A DNA stretch of 50,605 bases from Lentimicrobiaceae bacterium (GTDB lineage: Bacteria; Bacteroidota; Bacteroidia; Bacteroidales; JALOCA01): contig JALOCA010000024.1 of assembly GCA_023227965.1 (NCBI GenBank), forward strand, positions 1 to 50,605, in the 5' to 3' direction. Numbering within the stretch: position 1 is the first letter of the stretch; each line of letters opens with the position of its first letter. This document shows positions 27,001 to 34,548 of the stretch, piece after piece. The position numbers were made by a program, and so were the translations under genes. A model generated the notes under the pieces. It searched no databases and was not told the DNA's origin. It saw only the letters and a list, made by a program, of their open reading frames with translations.

Positions 27001-27939
27001 AGCTGGTCCGCTTGGCTCACCACTGTCTATCCAGCGATAACTTAACGAATCCGGACCTCCGGTACCGTAATGCATAACAAGATGTGTTGTTCTCGATAAG
27101 GTATCATTGTTTGGAACAGCATCGTTTGCCAGTAACGAAAACATATTAACATGATATAACCCGGTATCAGCACTTTGCCAAGCCTGAAAATTAACCACAT
27201 CCGTTGTACCCGAAGGGAATGCGCCCGTATGAGAAACAGTATCGGAATATACCATGCTTCCGGATGAATTTGTAATGATGCAACCAACAGGAAAATCAGA
27301 AGTTATGCTGGAAGTTCCATAATTTTTTATTGTAACCGACGGAATAATCGGAGTGTTTATGAGATTATGATTTATTGGAGACGTAATAGATAACAATCCT
27401 ACATCGTAAGCCTCTGGTGCTCCAACTTTAACATCATCAATAACCAAAGCATAATTATCTTCAACCCACTGAATGGCAAGGTAAACATTTTGTCCTACAT
27501 AAGCACTTAAATCGTATGTATATTCCACATAGCTATTCCCCAAGCCCGTAACTGATTGTAAGGTAACATTAAAGTTATTTATTGCATTGCCCGTGGTTGA
27601 AAGTTTTACATTCATCTTTTCAGTTGAAAACCACGACCTTGCATAAAATGTAAAAATATAATCTGACTGAACTGCAATCTGTGGTGTTACTATCCAATCG
27701 TTGCCATTGTTGCTGAAACAATCTACAAAGCACATGTAATTTCCGGTGTGTGCATAAGCATGATTACGTGGACGCCAATGGCTTCCGTCGTTGTTTGCAT
27801 CGTAGTAAGTCCATCCTGCAGGGAATGTTTCACTTTCAAAACCTTCGTTAATAACCCACTGGGCATTTGCGAAAGTGGATAAAAATATTATCCACAGCAA
27901 AATGCCCCATCTTTTTAAGCTAGTAAATCTGTTCTCCAT
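24070..27939 (-). CDS. Very large T9SS-exported protein with InlB-like repeats
   Basis: A 1289-residue exported protein. The ATG at 27939 is preferred because the only in-frame codon further upstream, a TTG at 27984, overlaps the predicted -7 box. The signal ends near ANAQ. The N-terminus is a cleaved-adhesin-like domain (FESETFPAGW, then FVDCFSNNGNDWIVTP). A CARDB-like segment, a beta-sandwich with FYGDDNFSEPIPIGFDFPFYG, and a large central region with ITFAYSNSSGN-type hydrolase-like strands of unknown function follow. Residues of about 905-1196 hold four repeats of about 75 aa with GYNFVNWTENG cores, typical of bacterial InlB B-repeats. A type IX sorting domain closes the protein (VYPNPADGYFALEFP). 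It is probably a surface adhesin. No catalytic residues could be assigned. Confidence 0.85.
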   Translation of the reverse strand: MENRFTSLKRWGILLWIIFLSTFANAQWVINEGFESETFPAGWTYYDANNDGSHWRPRNHAYAHTGNYMCFVDCFSNNGNDWIVTPQIAVQSDYIFTFYARSWFSTEKMNVKLSTTGNAINNFNVTLQSVTGLGNSYVEYTYDLSAYVGQNVYLAIQWVEDNYALVIDDVKVGAPEAYDVGLLSITSPINHNLINTPIIPSVTIKNYGTSSITSDFPVGCIITNSSGSMVYSDTVSHTGAFPSGTTDVVNFQAWQSADTGLYHVNMFSLLANDAVPNNDTLSRTTHLVMHYGTGGPDSLSYRWIDSGEPSGPAYNWIEISNTGASTITYGVTGFYGDDNFSEPIPIGFDFPFYGINRSQFYADINGTLLLADNQWYKEYPSNGWHSDGNIFNYTYPIPGYSEMPALISVYWDDLYADEGTGNIYYQTFGTAPNRYCVIEWNNLRFAAGTGGTPTLCFEAILYENGEIAMQYKNVANGQTGSPAIHDYGQSATVAIQNDEGTVGLCYLREIVENNQYIGPEPPGNLLKNNMAIKFYMGEDTQAPIMASEDVWNTFNHTPEITATILDISGISSDTLYYNIGNGWQSMTHTSFEAPNIYHYQLPSIPSSSTISYYFAATDNSTNHNRGTLPSNIPTEYFSFKILPTAGVNILFLTPGNKPGYQDYQNKEYPKYINALDLAGVDYDVYNWAEYPSYRFPDCYNIIFAYSNSSGNSAIHDTLSVALMNFLDSGTETSPKNLFLASDNMAKMQYPEPNAKPLKKFFTAYIRGEYIAQVNPPIFGGDDGIGGPDSIGFASGSIKGLAGTPIGETDEEINVYADSPDVIMNGDCPEWYANEVTNPEINSWGSYVFEDGPFDGDAYSKGNGCAIWLDDLIYKSYFLSFDISQFTNNNDINSTIEDALEWFGLINYTITATSNPPGGGMVTGAGTYAGNTTATLTATPQTGYNFVKWTENGSTVSNNSVYSFVVTSNRNLVANFELQTFNVITSSEPAEGGTTTGSGYYSYGYTATVTATPEQGYDFINWTENGTVLSTAPVYSFIVVTDHSLVATFENQTNTYTVTAIANPEEGGTITGAGNYVANSTATLVATPDTGYNFVNWTENGTIVSTDLTYSFEVTSNRSLVANFEIQAFVITANVYPVESGTVTGEGTFNYNETVTLTAIPGADYLFVNWMENGTEVSTDSIYSFSAIANRSLTANFTPKVSVPERDMASEIKVYPNPADGYFALEFPSGIINNVFVKIKNIQGQILGSYSLSNVASNSKVFNVSYLTKGLYFAEIYVNNAIIIKKIIIK
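24350..25222 (-). repeat. Four tandem InlB-type repeats inside the large T9SS gene
   Basis: Four protein-level repeats of about 72-77 aa are seen. Each contains GGxxTGxGxY, a TATxTATPxxGY strand, the core FVNWTENG (FVKWTENG, FINWTENG, FVNWTENG, FVNWMENG in order), and an NRSLVANF-like end. DNA identity between copies is only moderate, so the array is old. Confidence 0.85.
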
Positions 27940-27981
27940 TTTTGTGCTATTAATATTATTACTGACTATAATTTTCTGATG

Positions 27982-28040
27982 CAAATAAAATCAGAAATCT
28001 TATAAAAGAGAAAGTATATACTATTTAATTGGTATATTTG
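27982..28040 (-). promoter_or_regulatory. Promoter with shared 16-bp element (copy A)
   Basis: On the minus strand, CAAATATACCAATTAA (28025-28040) precedes TTTATTTG (27982-27989) by exactly 35 bp, identical in both blocks and spacing to copy B at 23731-23789. It lies in the gap between the TPR-AraC regulator gene and the InlB-repeat gene. The predicted leader from about 27975 to the ATG at 27939 is about 36 nt. Confidence 0.65.
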
Positions 28041-28051
28041 TTATTACAATT

Positions 28052-29956
28052 TTATGATTTACTTGTTTGATTATCTGTTTCTTTCTTAAAGACAGATGGG
28101 GTGATTCCGGTATATTTTTTAAAAACAGAATTAAAGTTCGAAATGGTGTTAAATCCGGCTTCGTTGGCTATAGCTTCAATAGAATATTTCTTTGTAAACT
28201 GGATATCCGACAGCATCAGCATTGCCTCTTTTACCCGATACTCATTAATAAAGTCTGTATATTTTTTATCAAACTCTTCATTAATAATTTGCGACAGGTA
28301 TGTACGGTTTGTCAATAAACGTTTTGCAAGTTTTTCGATAGATAGATCTGTCTTTTTATAAATTTTATCTACTTCGAGCAATTTTTCCAGCCGTCGCAAA
28401 ACCTTTTCCTTTTCGTCTTCCGATATGGTGTTTTTTTGTTCCTCTGTATCCAAAACATTTCGTATCTGATTACGCATTTCCTTTATTTCGTGTTCTTTGC
28501 TCATTAAATCTATATTCTTTTTCACAATATATTTATAAGCAATGTTCTTTTTTCTGAGCTGAATAACGATAATAATAATAGCTGCAATAGAAAGAAGTAA
28601 TGTAACTAAATAGGTTATATTTAATCTTCTCTGGCTATCTATTTTTGTTGATTGTATGTCGTTTTTAAATTTTAAAGTTAAATTTTCCTTTTCTAATTTT
28701 TCATTTAAATATTTTTCTTCAAATATTGCTATCTTTTTGGTTTTCTCAATATTGAACAAACTGTCCTTCAACCCTGCCGATTCCAGATACACTTTGTATG
28801 CTTTATCGTTATTACCGGTAAGATGGTATATATTTGCTAATTGTTCTAATGCAATCCGTTTTTGATCTAAATCACCTGATTCTGTAAATAATTCAATACT
28901 TTTTTGACAGTAATTTTGTGCAATATTAAAATATTTTCGTTTTGTTTCTATGCGGGATATATTAAAATATACACTCGCCAAGCCATTAATATCGCTGCTT
29001 TTTTTGTAAATTTCTTCCGACTTTCTGAAATATTTCATTGCCGTAGCATAACTATTTAATTGATAATATGCGGATCCTATGTTGCTGTAATTGGAAGATA
29101 TTCCATCCAAATCATTGTTTTTCTTGTCTATTTCAACAGCTTTTAGGAAATATTTCAGGGCTTGCTTATAATTTTTTTGTATATTATAAATGGAACCTAA
29201 ATTGGTTAAGCATATACTATAACCCTTTGTATCATTAATTTCTTTAAAATCATTCATGGCTTCGCTGAAGTATTTGAATGATTTTTTATAATCTGATAAT
29301 TTATAAAACAGCGAACCAATATTTAATTTACACCGGGCAATTTGTTGTTTATTATTATTTTTTTGAAAAATTCGTAAAGCATTAAAACTGTATTCATTTG
29401 CCTTTTCGTAATCACCAAGCCGAATATAAACTAAATTTATATTACTATATATTATCGCTTTATTATTTTCATAGTTATTATCTTTTGCAATCTGCAATGC
29501 TTTGGAAGAAAATTCAAGCGCTTTATAATTATCCCCTTTATAAAAATATTGAACAGAAATCGCATTATAACATTGCATTACATTATACTTTAAATCAAGC
29601 TCCGTATAAATTGTTACTGCTTTCCGGAGATAATCCAAAGCCAAGGTGTAATTGTTTGCATTTATGGGGTCATTAGCCATTGTTTCATAAATGTCGGCTG
29701 TACCCTTTTTGTAGCCTGTTTTAACAGTAAATTCTAATGCCTTTTGATAATAATATTTTTTTAAAAATAGCTTGTTATTATACTCATTAGCCAATTTTAT
29801 ATAAGACAAAACAACTACAGAATCCGATTTTGATTTATGAATTATTTTTTTTAAACTATCAACTAACTTATAGTTCTGACTAAATGCAGGTGTTATCAAT
29901 ATTATAAAACATATAGCTATAATCTTCTTTATACAATATTTATATATTGATAACAT
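28052..29956 (-). CDS. Membrane TPR protein with C-terminal AraC-type DNA-binding domain
   Basis: A 634-residue regulator spanning the inner membrane. A signal peptide or signal anchor (to about AFSQ, residue 27) precedes roughly nine tetratricopeptide repeats (about 70-390, with repeats of the type YEKANEYSFNALRIF and YKKSFKYFSEAM). One membrane segment follows (YLVTLLLSIAAIIIIVIQL, about 448-466), then a coiled linker and a C-terminal AraC helix-turn-helix (about 535-630: RLLTNRTYLSQIINEEF, and IEAIANEAGFNTISNFNSVF). The TPRs would sit in the periplasm and the DNA-binding domain in the cytosol, as in other Bacteroidota regulators of this build. It lies just upstream of the two large surface-protein genes on the same strand and is a candidate to bind their shared element. 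Confidence 0.88.
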   Translation of the reverse strand: MLSIYKYCIKKIIAICFIILITPAFSQNYKLVDSLKKIIHKSKSDSVVVLSYIKLANEYNNKLFLKKYYYQKALEFTVKTGYKKGTADIYETMANDPINANNYTLALDYLRKAVTIYTELDLKYNVMQCYNAISVQYFYKGDNYKALEFSSKALQIAKDNNYENNKAIIYSNINLVYIRLGDYEKANEYSFNALRIFQKNNNKQQIARCKLNIGSLFYKLSDYKKSFKYFSEAMNDFKEINDTKGYSICLTNLGSIYNIQKNYKQALKYFLKAVEIDKKNNDLDGISSNYSNIGSAYYQLNSYATAMKYFRKSEEIYKKSSDINGLASVYFNISRIETKRKYFNIAQNYCQKSIELFTESGDLDQKRIALEQLANIYHLTGNNDKAYKVYLESAGLKDSLFNIEKTKKIAIFEEKYLNEKLEKENLTLKFKNDIQSTKIDSQRRLNITYLVTLLLSIAAIIIIVIQLRKKNIAYKYIVKKNIDLMSKEHEIKEMRNQIRNVLDTEEQKNTISEDEKEKVLRRLEKLLEVDKIYKKTDLSIEKLAKRLLTNRTYLSQIINEEFDKKYTDFINEYRVKEAMLMLSDIQFTKKYSIEAIANEAGFNTISNFNSVFKKYTGITPSVFKKETDNQTSKS

Positions 29957-30015
29957 TGTGCAATTATATAAATTTTATTAATATAGATAATTTATTGCCT
30001 CTACCACTTGTCATG

Positions 30016-30023
30016 CAAAAATA
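30016..30023 (-). promoter_or_regulatory. Candidate -7 box for the TPR-AraC gene
   Basis: On the minus strand TATTTTTG fits TAnnTTTG, about 60 bases upstream of the ATG at 29956. A degenerate relative of the shared element (AATAATACCAAC) lies about 40 bases further upstream, but spacing and bases differ. Confidence 0.4.
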
Positions 30024-30103
30024 GGCAACATCTTCCATTAAAAGTATCAAAAATACATAAAAAGTTGGTATTATTTTAAAAATCCGATTTAAAGGAATAT
30101 TGT

Positions 30104-30150
30104 TGGAAATCTATGATTTAATTTATAGCCATAGCAACAATAGATTTCCA
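30104..30150. repeat. 11-bp perfect inverted repeat between the Ehr-LOG operon and the TPR-AraC gene
   Basis: TGGAAATCTAT (30104-30114) and ATAGATTTCCA (30140-30150) are exact inverted copies 25 bases apart. There is no T run directly after the stem. It could be a weak terminator for the operon ending at 30213 or a protein site. Confidence 0.5.
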
Positions 30151-30212
30151 CAATTATTAAAAAACATTATCTATAGTGCTATTTTTCCATTAGTTGTAAA
30201 TAAAACAGAAAA

Positions 30213-30800
30213 TCACCCCATCTCTTTCAGCCGGTCAATCCATTTTTCAACATGTGTGGGTTGAAAATCCAAAAGTTTCTCAAGCAAACATTCCATATCT
30301 GTATCCACAATCACGTTGGCTCGATGTTCAAAGCGGATAAACTGTTCTTCCACGCAATGGTCAAGAAACTGCAGCAATTGATCATAGTAACCATTGATAT
30401 TCAATATACCACAAGGCTTTTCTACAAGATTTAGTTGAATCCAGGTTAACATTTCGAACATCTCGTCTAAGGTGCCAAAACCTCCTGGAAAAACCACAAA
30501 AGCATCAGAAAGTTCTGCCATCAGCGCCTTGCGTTCGTGCATACTTCCAACAATGTGCAACTTAGTTATTCCACGATGCGCCACTTCCCTTTTCACCAGA
30601 TTGTCAGGCATCACTCCAATGGCTTTGCTGCCAAATTCCATCACAGTGTCAGCCAGCACTCGCATCAAACCAATATTGCTGCCGCCATACACAAGGTCAA
30701 TATTTTTACGGGCAAGTAACTTACCAAATTCACGGGCTTTTTCGCGGTAAACCGGGCGGCTTCCCATGCTGGAACCACAAAATACACAGATGGTTTTCAA
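30213..30800 (-). CDS. LOG-family phosphoribohydrolase (TIGR00730-like)
   Basis: Cytosolic Rossmann-fold protein of 195 residues in the LOG/lysine-decarboxylase-like family. Members cleave the ribose 5-phosphate from cytokinin nucleotides or other nucleoside monophosphates. The motif PGGFGTLDEMFEMLTW (about residues 103-118) contains the PGGxGTxxE signature, and GGSNIGLMRVLAD in the N-terminal half corresponds to the usual GGGxxGLMG nucleotide loop. The start overlaps the end of the Ehr small-subunit gene by 4 bp (ATGA), so it is translated from the same operon, although no biochemical link to the membrane complex is apparent. Confidence 0.9.
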   Translation of the reverse strand: MKTICVFCGSSMGSRPVYREKAREFGKLLARKNIDLVYGGSNIGLMRVLADTVMEFGSKAIGVMPDNLVKREVAHRGITKLHIVGSMHERKALMAELSDAFVVFPGGFGTLDEMFEMLTWIQLNLVEKPCGILNINGYYDQLLQFLDHCVEEQFIRFEHRANVIVDTDMECLLEKLLDFQPTHVEKWIDRLKEMG

Positions 30801-31561
30801 TGTTTTCTGCTTTTTATAAGATTAAGAATACCATTGACAATGGTGAGTGGATGAGGCGGACAACCGGGAAGATAAAGGTCAACAAAATGGTTTTTAATGA
30901 AATCCCTTTGCAGCGCGAGGCTGTTTTGAAAAATGCCTCCACTTATGGCGCAGGCACCGGCAAGAATAAGTATTTTGGGTTGTGGAATTGCATCGAAAGT
31001 AGATTTTATGGCAAAATTGCTGTTCTCAACCATTGGGCCAGTGATTACCAAACCGTCGGAATGACGGGGTGATGCCGTAAATTCTATTCCGAAGCGTCCC
31101 ATGTCGAAGTTTACATTTCCGGCAGCATTCATTTCCAGTTCGCAGCCATTGCAGCTTCCGGCAGATACAAGTCTCAATTTTAATGATTTACCAAAATAAC
31201 CTTTGATTTCTTCCCTTATTTTTCCCGGGTCAAAAAGTGGCAATTCAGACAAAGAAGCATCCATCACCAAAGCTTCGCGGCTGTTGGAGGCAAGGTGGTA
31301 ATCCGTAGTAAAGGTGATCTTTTTTGCAGGACAAACGTTTTCGCATTCGGTGCAAAAAACACATTTTCCAAGGTCGAGTCGAACGGGGTCTTTTTGTATA
31401 GCCTCTGCCGGGCAGATATTTATACATTCCTTACAGCCATCCGTGCAGGTGGAGTTTAGCAAAAGGGGTTTTCCTGAATGCTTACTGGAAATCTTTGCAT
31501 TTTCGAGGTCGGGAATATATTGTTTGCCCTGGTGATATAATATTTTCAGCGAGTTACTCAT
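30797..31561 (-). CDS. Ehr/Hyf-type complex small subunit fused to a ferredoxin domain
   Basis: FeS subunit of a membrane-bound complex I-like module, 254 residues. An upstream in-frame start at 31603 would overlap the preceding gene. The ATG at 31561 follows that stop by 10 bp. Residues of about 35-85 hold a two-cluster ferredoxin (CTDGCKECINICP and CVFCTECENVCP), equivalent to HyfH/HycF/NuoI. Residues of about 120-254 are the NuoB/HyfI-type domain, with all four ligands of the proximal [4Fe-4S] cluster (AGSCNGCE, GACAISGG, PGCPPHP). In E. coli hydrogenase-4 and formate hydrogenlyase these are two proteins, so this is a fusion. It passes electrons to or from the large subunit encoded just upstream. 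Confidence 0.9.
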   Translation of the reverse strand: MSNSLKILYHQGKQYIPDLENAKISSKHSGKPLLLNSTCTDGCKECINICPAEAIQKDPVRLDLGKCVFCTECENVCPAKKITFTTDYHLASNSREALVMDASLSELPLFDPGKIREEIKGYFGKSLKLRLVSAGSCNGCELEMNAAGNVNFDMGRFGIEFTASPRHSDGLVITGPMVENSNFAIKSTFDAIPQPKILILAGACAISGGIFQNSLALQRDFIKNHFVDLYLPGCPPHPLTIVNGILNLIKSRKH

Positions 31562-31571
31562 GAGATAAGGT

Positions 31572-33095
31572 TTACAGATCGTGTCCGCAGTACGAAAGAT
31601 CAAAACTTTTATTGCAAACCGGAAAATCGGAAATGTCGTTGTTGCGAACTGCTAAAGTCAGTGCCATCCAGTTGTGCAGAGATGCATCTGCAATTTTGTA
31701 ATTCAGCAGATTACCATCTTGGTCGGTAATGGCGCAATGGCAAATTTCTCCTCTCCAGCCTTCGGTAAGTGAAACAGAAAAAGAATCGGATGCCAATGGC
31801 AAATTTAAATTTCTGATTTCAGATTTCTGATTTTGGTTGCTAACTAACTGTGGATCGTCCAGCATATTGCGTATATATTGCAGTGATTGTTTTACTTCTA
31901 ATTGGCGAAGTTTTGCACGTGCATACACATCGCCAGAGGTAAGGGTAATCATTTCATGTGGCATTTGTACAAAATATCCAAAAGGATGCGTCTGCCTGAT
32001 GTCGCGCGGCAGTCCACAGGTACGGGCAGCCATTCCCACGCTTTCAATAAGTTCTGTCTGGCGAAAGGTAACAATACCGGTTCTTTCGAAGCGGGAAAGT
32101 ACACTCGGAAGGTCGAACATCTTGTAAGTCATTTCCTCAAATCTTTCTTCAAAATCCGAAAAAATTTTCAACAAAGCTTTCCGAAATTCTTCAGACAAGG
32201 GAAAGGGATTTTCGCCAACACGAATCAGTTTTTGGGCAAAACGGTTTCCACACCAGTTTAAAAAAGAATTGATAATCATCGTTCTCAAAGCCTGAAGGAC
32301 AGAGCTTCCCAACTGGTAAGCCACGTCGGTACAAAGAGCGCTCAAGTCGCCGGTATGGATGGCTATGCGCTCCAGTTCAATGGCTATGCTGCGTACAAGC
32401 TGAATTTGAGGACTAACTGAAATTCCTGAAAGGCTTTCAATATTGGCAGCAAAAGCCCAGGTATGACCCACCACCGTGTCGCCGGCAATGCTTTCTGCCA
32501 ACAAAGTTTTTTTAAGCAAATTATCTTCGGCAATCAACAAATACTCAATGCCTCTATGCTGGTAGCCCAGTTGAATTTCGAGATGAAGAACTTTTTCACC
32601 ATCACAGATAAATCGAAAATGCCCCGGCTCAATCACTCCGGCATGGATGGGTCCAACTCCCACCTCATGCAATTCGTGGCTTTCGACGCTGTAAAAGGGA
32701 TAATTAGCTATAACCTTCTCTTTATCAAAACGATTGAAAGGATAGCGCAAAGGTTTGTCCCAGGGATTATCTTTAAACCGGACTCCGAAATTTTCTGTAA
32801 TTTCCCTCTCGAAAGGGTGCATTCCAAAACGGACAGCCGTTATAGATTGCAGTTCCGGATTATCTTTCAAATTCAGTTCGTGAGCGTTGACGTAAATTTT
32901 AGTATTGCTGTCGTCGGCAATGCAGCAAAGTAGCTTCAGAAAGAAATCGCCAGTTTTGTATCCAAAATAATTTACACAATGGCACCCAGTTTTGTCGAGC
33001 AAGCGGAGATTGGTTTCCAGAAATTCAGGATAGGATAAGACAGGTATTTCGCTCAGTTTTATTTTCTGGTTATTATGAAGTGTTTGGTATTTCAT
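31572..33095 (-). CDS. Ehr-type large subunit: NuoCD/HyfG homologue without NiFe ligands
   Basis: A 507-residue fusion of a NuoC-like 30-kDa domain (about 1-140, HPFEREITENFGV) and a NuoD/hydrogenase large-subunit domain. In true [NiFe] hydrogenases the first metal motif is RVCGICGFAH. Here the aligned segment after RGIEYLLIAE reads ESIAGDTVVGH, so both Cys are gone (Ala204, Thr207) while Gly205 and His211 stay. The second motif, usually DPCxxCTxR at the end, is DLSYCGHDL, where the two ligand positions are Ser501 and Gly504 and the only Cys (503) is off register. There is no cleavable C-terminal extension. The protein should not bind NiFe, which fits energy-converting hydrogenase-related (Ehr) complexes. 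A short AT-rich in-frame insert lies near residues 420-430. Confidence 0.9.
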   Translation of the reverse strand: MKYQTLHNNQKIKLSEIPVLSYPEFLETNLRLLDKTGCHCVNYFGYKTGDFFLKLLCCIADDSNTKIYVNAHELNLKDNPELQSITAVRFGMHPFEREITENFGVRFKDNPWDKPLRYPFNRFDKEKVIANYPFYSVESHELHEVGVGPIHAGVIEPGHFRFICDGEKVLHLEIQLGYQHRGIEYLLIAEDNLLKKTLLAESIAGDTVVGHTWAFAANIESLSGISVSPQIQLVRSIAIELERIAIHTGDLSALCTDVAYQLGSSVLQALRTMIINSFLNWCGNRFAQKLIRVGENPFPLSEEFRKALLKIFSDFEERFEEMTYKMFDLPSVLSRFERTGIVTFRQTELIESVGMAARTCGLPRDIRQTHPFGYFVQMPHEMITLTSGDVYARAKLRQLEVKQSLQYIRNMLDDPQLVSNQNQKSEIRNLNLPLASDSFSVSLTEGWRGEICHCAITDQDGNLLNYKIADASLHNWMALTLAVRNNDISDFPVCNKSFDLSYCGHDL

Positions 33096-33112
33096 ATTTC
33101 TTTCTCCCGGAA

Positions 33113-34546
33113 TTATTTTGGCAGATATATCAGTGCATCATGAATGGTGGTAACAATTATTTCAGGAGGGTGGATGCCAATGTACAAAGCAAGTACAAGT
33201 AAAACAAATTGTGGCACACTTTCCCAAAAACTGATTTTTTCTGCATGTGCTCTCACCGAATCCGATACCGGCTGAAACAAAATCTTCAGAATGTTTTTTC
33301 CAAAAATCCAGATGATGAAGCACATCAGCAACAAGATAATGCAGCAAAGCCACAGGTAGCCTCCTGCAATCATCGCTTTAAAAATCATCAACTCAGTAAA
33401 AAACATACCCGAAGGCGGAATGCCTAAAATAAGAAAAAAAGCCATCAGCACCACTATTCCCCCGAAAGGGTTCATCCGGAAATATTCCCCGGCTCCGTAA
33501 ATTCTCTTGGTTTTAAACATCCGGATAAACTGTGCCACCTGGAAAAATATCCCAGCTTTAGTAAACGAATGCAAGATAAGATGCAGGATTACAGCAAAAC
33601 AACCCACGCCTCCCATGGCAATACCCACGGCAGAAAGTCCCATGTGCTCTACACTGGAATAAGCAATCAGCCGCTTGTAATTTTTCACTTTTATCATGTA
33701 AACGGCGGCTACGAGAATGGAAAGGAACCCCACAATCAGTAGAACATGGTCAATCCACCCCGCAAGAGAAGTTTTGGCAAAGATGAAATAAAAACGGAAG
33801 AGTGCCACAAAGCCTACGTTCATCAGTGAAGTGGAAATCATCGCACTTACCGGACTTGGAGCCACCGAATGTGCATCAATGCAGACGGTATGCAAGGGAA
33901 AAACACCCATTTTTACACTGAATCCGATGAGTATCATCAGAAAAGATATCTGAAAAAGCAAAGCGTTGTCAATATTTATTGCCTGGTTTGCCAATTTGGA
34001 AAACAAAAGATTGTTGCCGCCAAAACCTGTAGCGGCAATGTCGAGCAAAAGAATCCCAATAAACGAAAATGACAGCCCGATGGTGGAAACGAAAACATAT
34101 TTCCAGGTGGCTTCGATGGATTCGATGTGCCTTTCGTGGTAAATCAGAATGGCGATGCAAAGCGTGGTGGCTTCCGCCAAAATCCACATCACAAAAATAT
34201 TACCTGCAATGAAAACCCCTGTCATACAGCCAATAAATGCTATCAGCGAGCCAAGGTAAACCGAACGATGAAGTAATTTGTCCTTACGTTTTTCAAAATA
34301 CACAAAACTATTGATTACTGTGGCTATGCTGGTGATAGAAAGCACGGTAATAAATATCAAAGCAAGACTGTCGGCTTTAAAATAATTCATCAAAACCACA
34401 CCTTGATTGAAGAGTAAAAAAGTATTAAAAGCCCATTGTAAAACCAGAAAAAGCGATGCCGCCAGCACTTGCACTATTTTGTTTCTTACGAAAAAAGCAA
34501 TGGCACTTAATGTTAATATCCCTCCGCTATACATCAGCAATTCCAT
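33113..34546 (-). CDS. Antiporter-like membrane subunit, HyfF/NuoN-type
   Basis: Integral membrane subunit of 477 residues with about 13-14 predicted helices, belonging to the proton-conducting family of NuoL/M/N and Mrp antiporters. The start is set at the ATG at 34546, 2 bp past the stop of the upstream gene. A TTG two codons earlier is less likely. The conserved Glu in the AEATTLC segment, the Lys/His-bearing helix PLHTVCIDAHSVAPSPVSAM, and YSSVEHMGLSAVGIAMGG are typical of HyfF/HycC relatives. It should form one of two ion channels of the complex, the other being the HyfB-like subunit. It is the fourth gene in the hyfB-C-E-F-G-HI order. Confidence 0.9.
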   Translation of the reverse strand: MELLMYSGGILTLSAIAFFVRNKIVQVLAASLFLVLQWAFNTFLLFNQGVVLMNYFKADSLALIFITVLSITSIATVINSFVYFEKRKDKLLHRSVYLGSLIAFIGCMTGVFIAGNIFVMWILAEATTLCIAILIYHERHIESIEATWKYVFVSTIGLSFSFIGILLLDIAATGFGGNNLLFSKLANQAINIDNALLFQISFLMILIGFSVKMGVFPLHTVCIDAHSVAPSPVSAMISTSLMNVGFVALFRFYFIFAKTSLAGWIDHVLLIVGFLSILVAAVYMIKVKNYKRLIAYSSVEHMGLSAVGIAMGGVGCFAVILHLILHSFTKAGIFFQVAQFIRMFKTKRIYGAGEYFRMNPFGGIVVLMAFFLILGIPPSGMFFTELMIFKAMIAGGYLWLCCIILLLMCFIIWIFGKNILKILFQPVSDSVRAHAEKISFWESVPQFVLLVLALYIGIHPPEIIVTTIHDALIYLPK

Positions 34547-34548
34547 AA

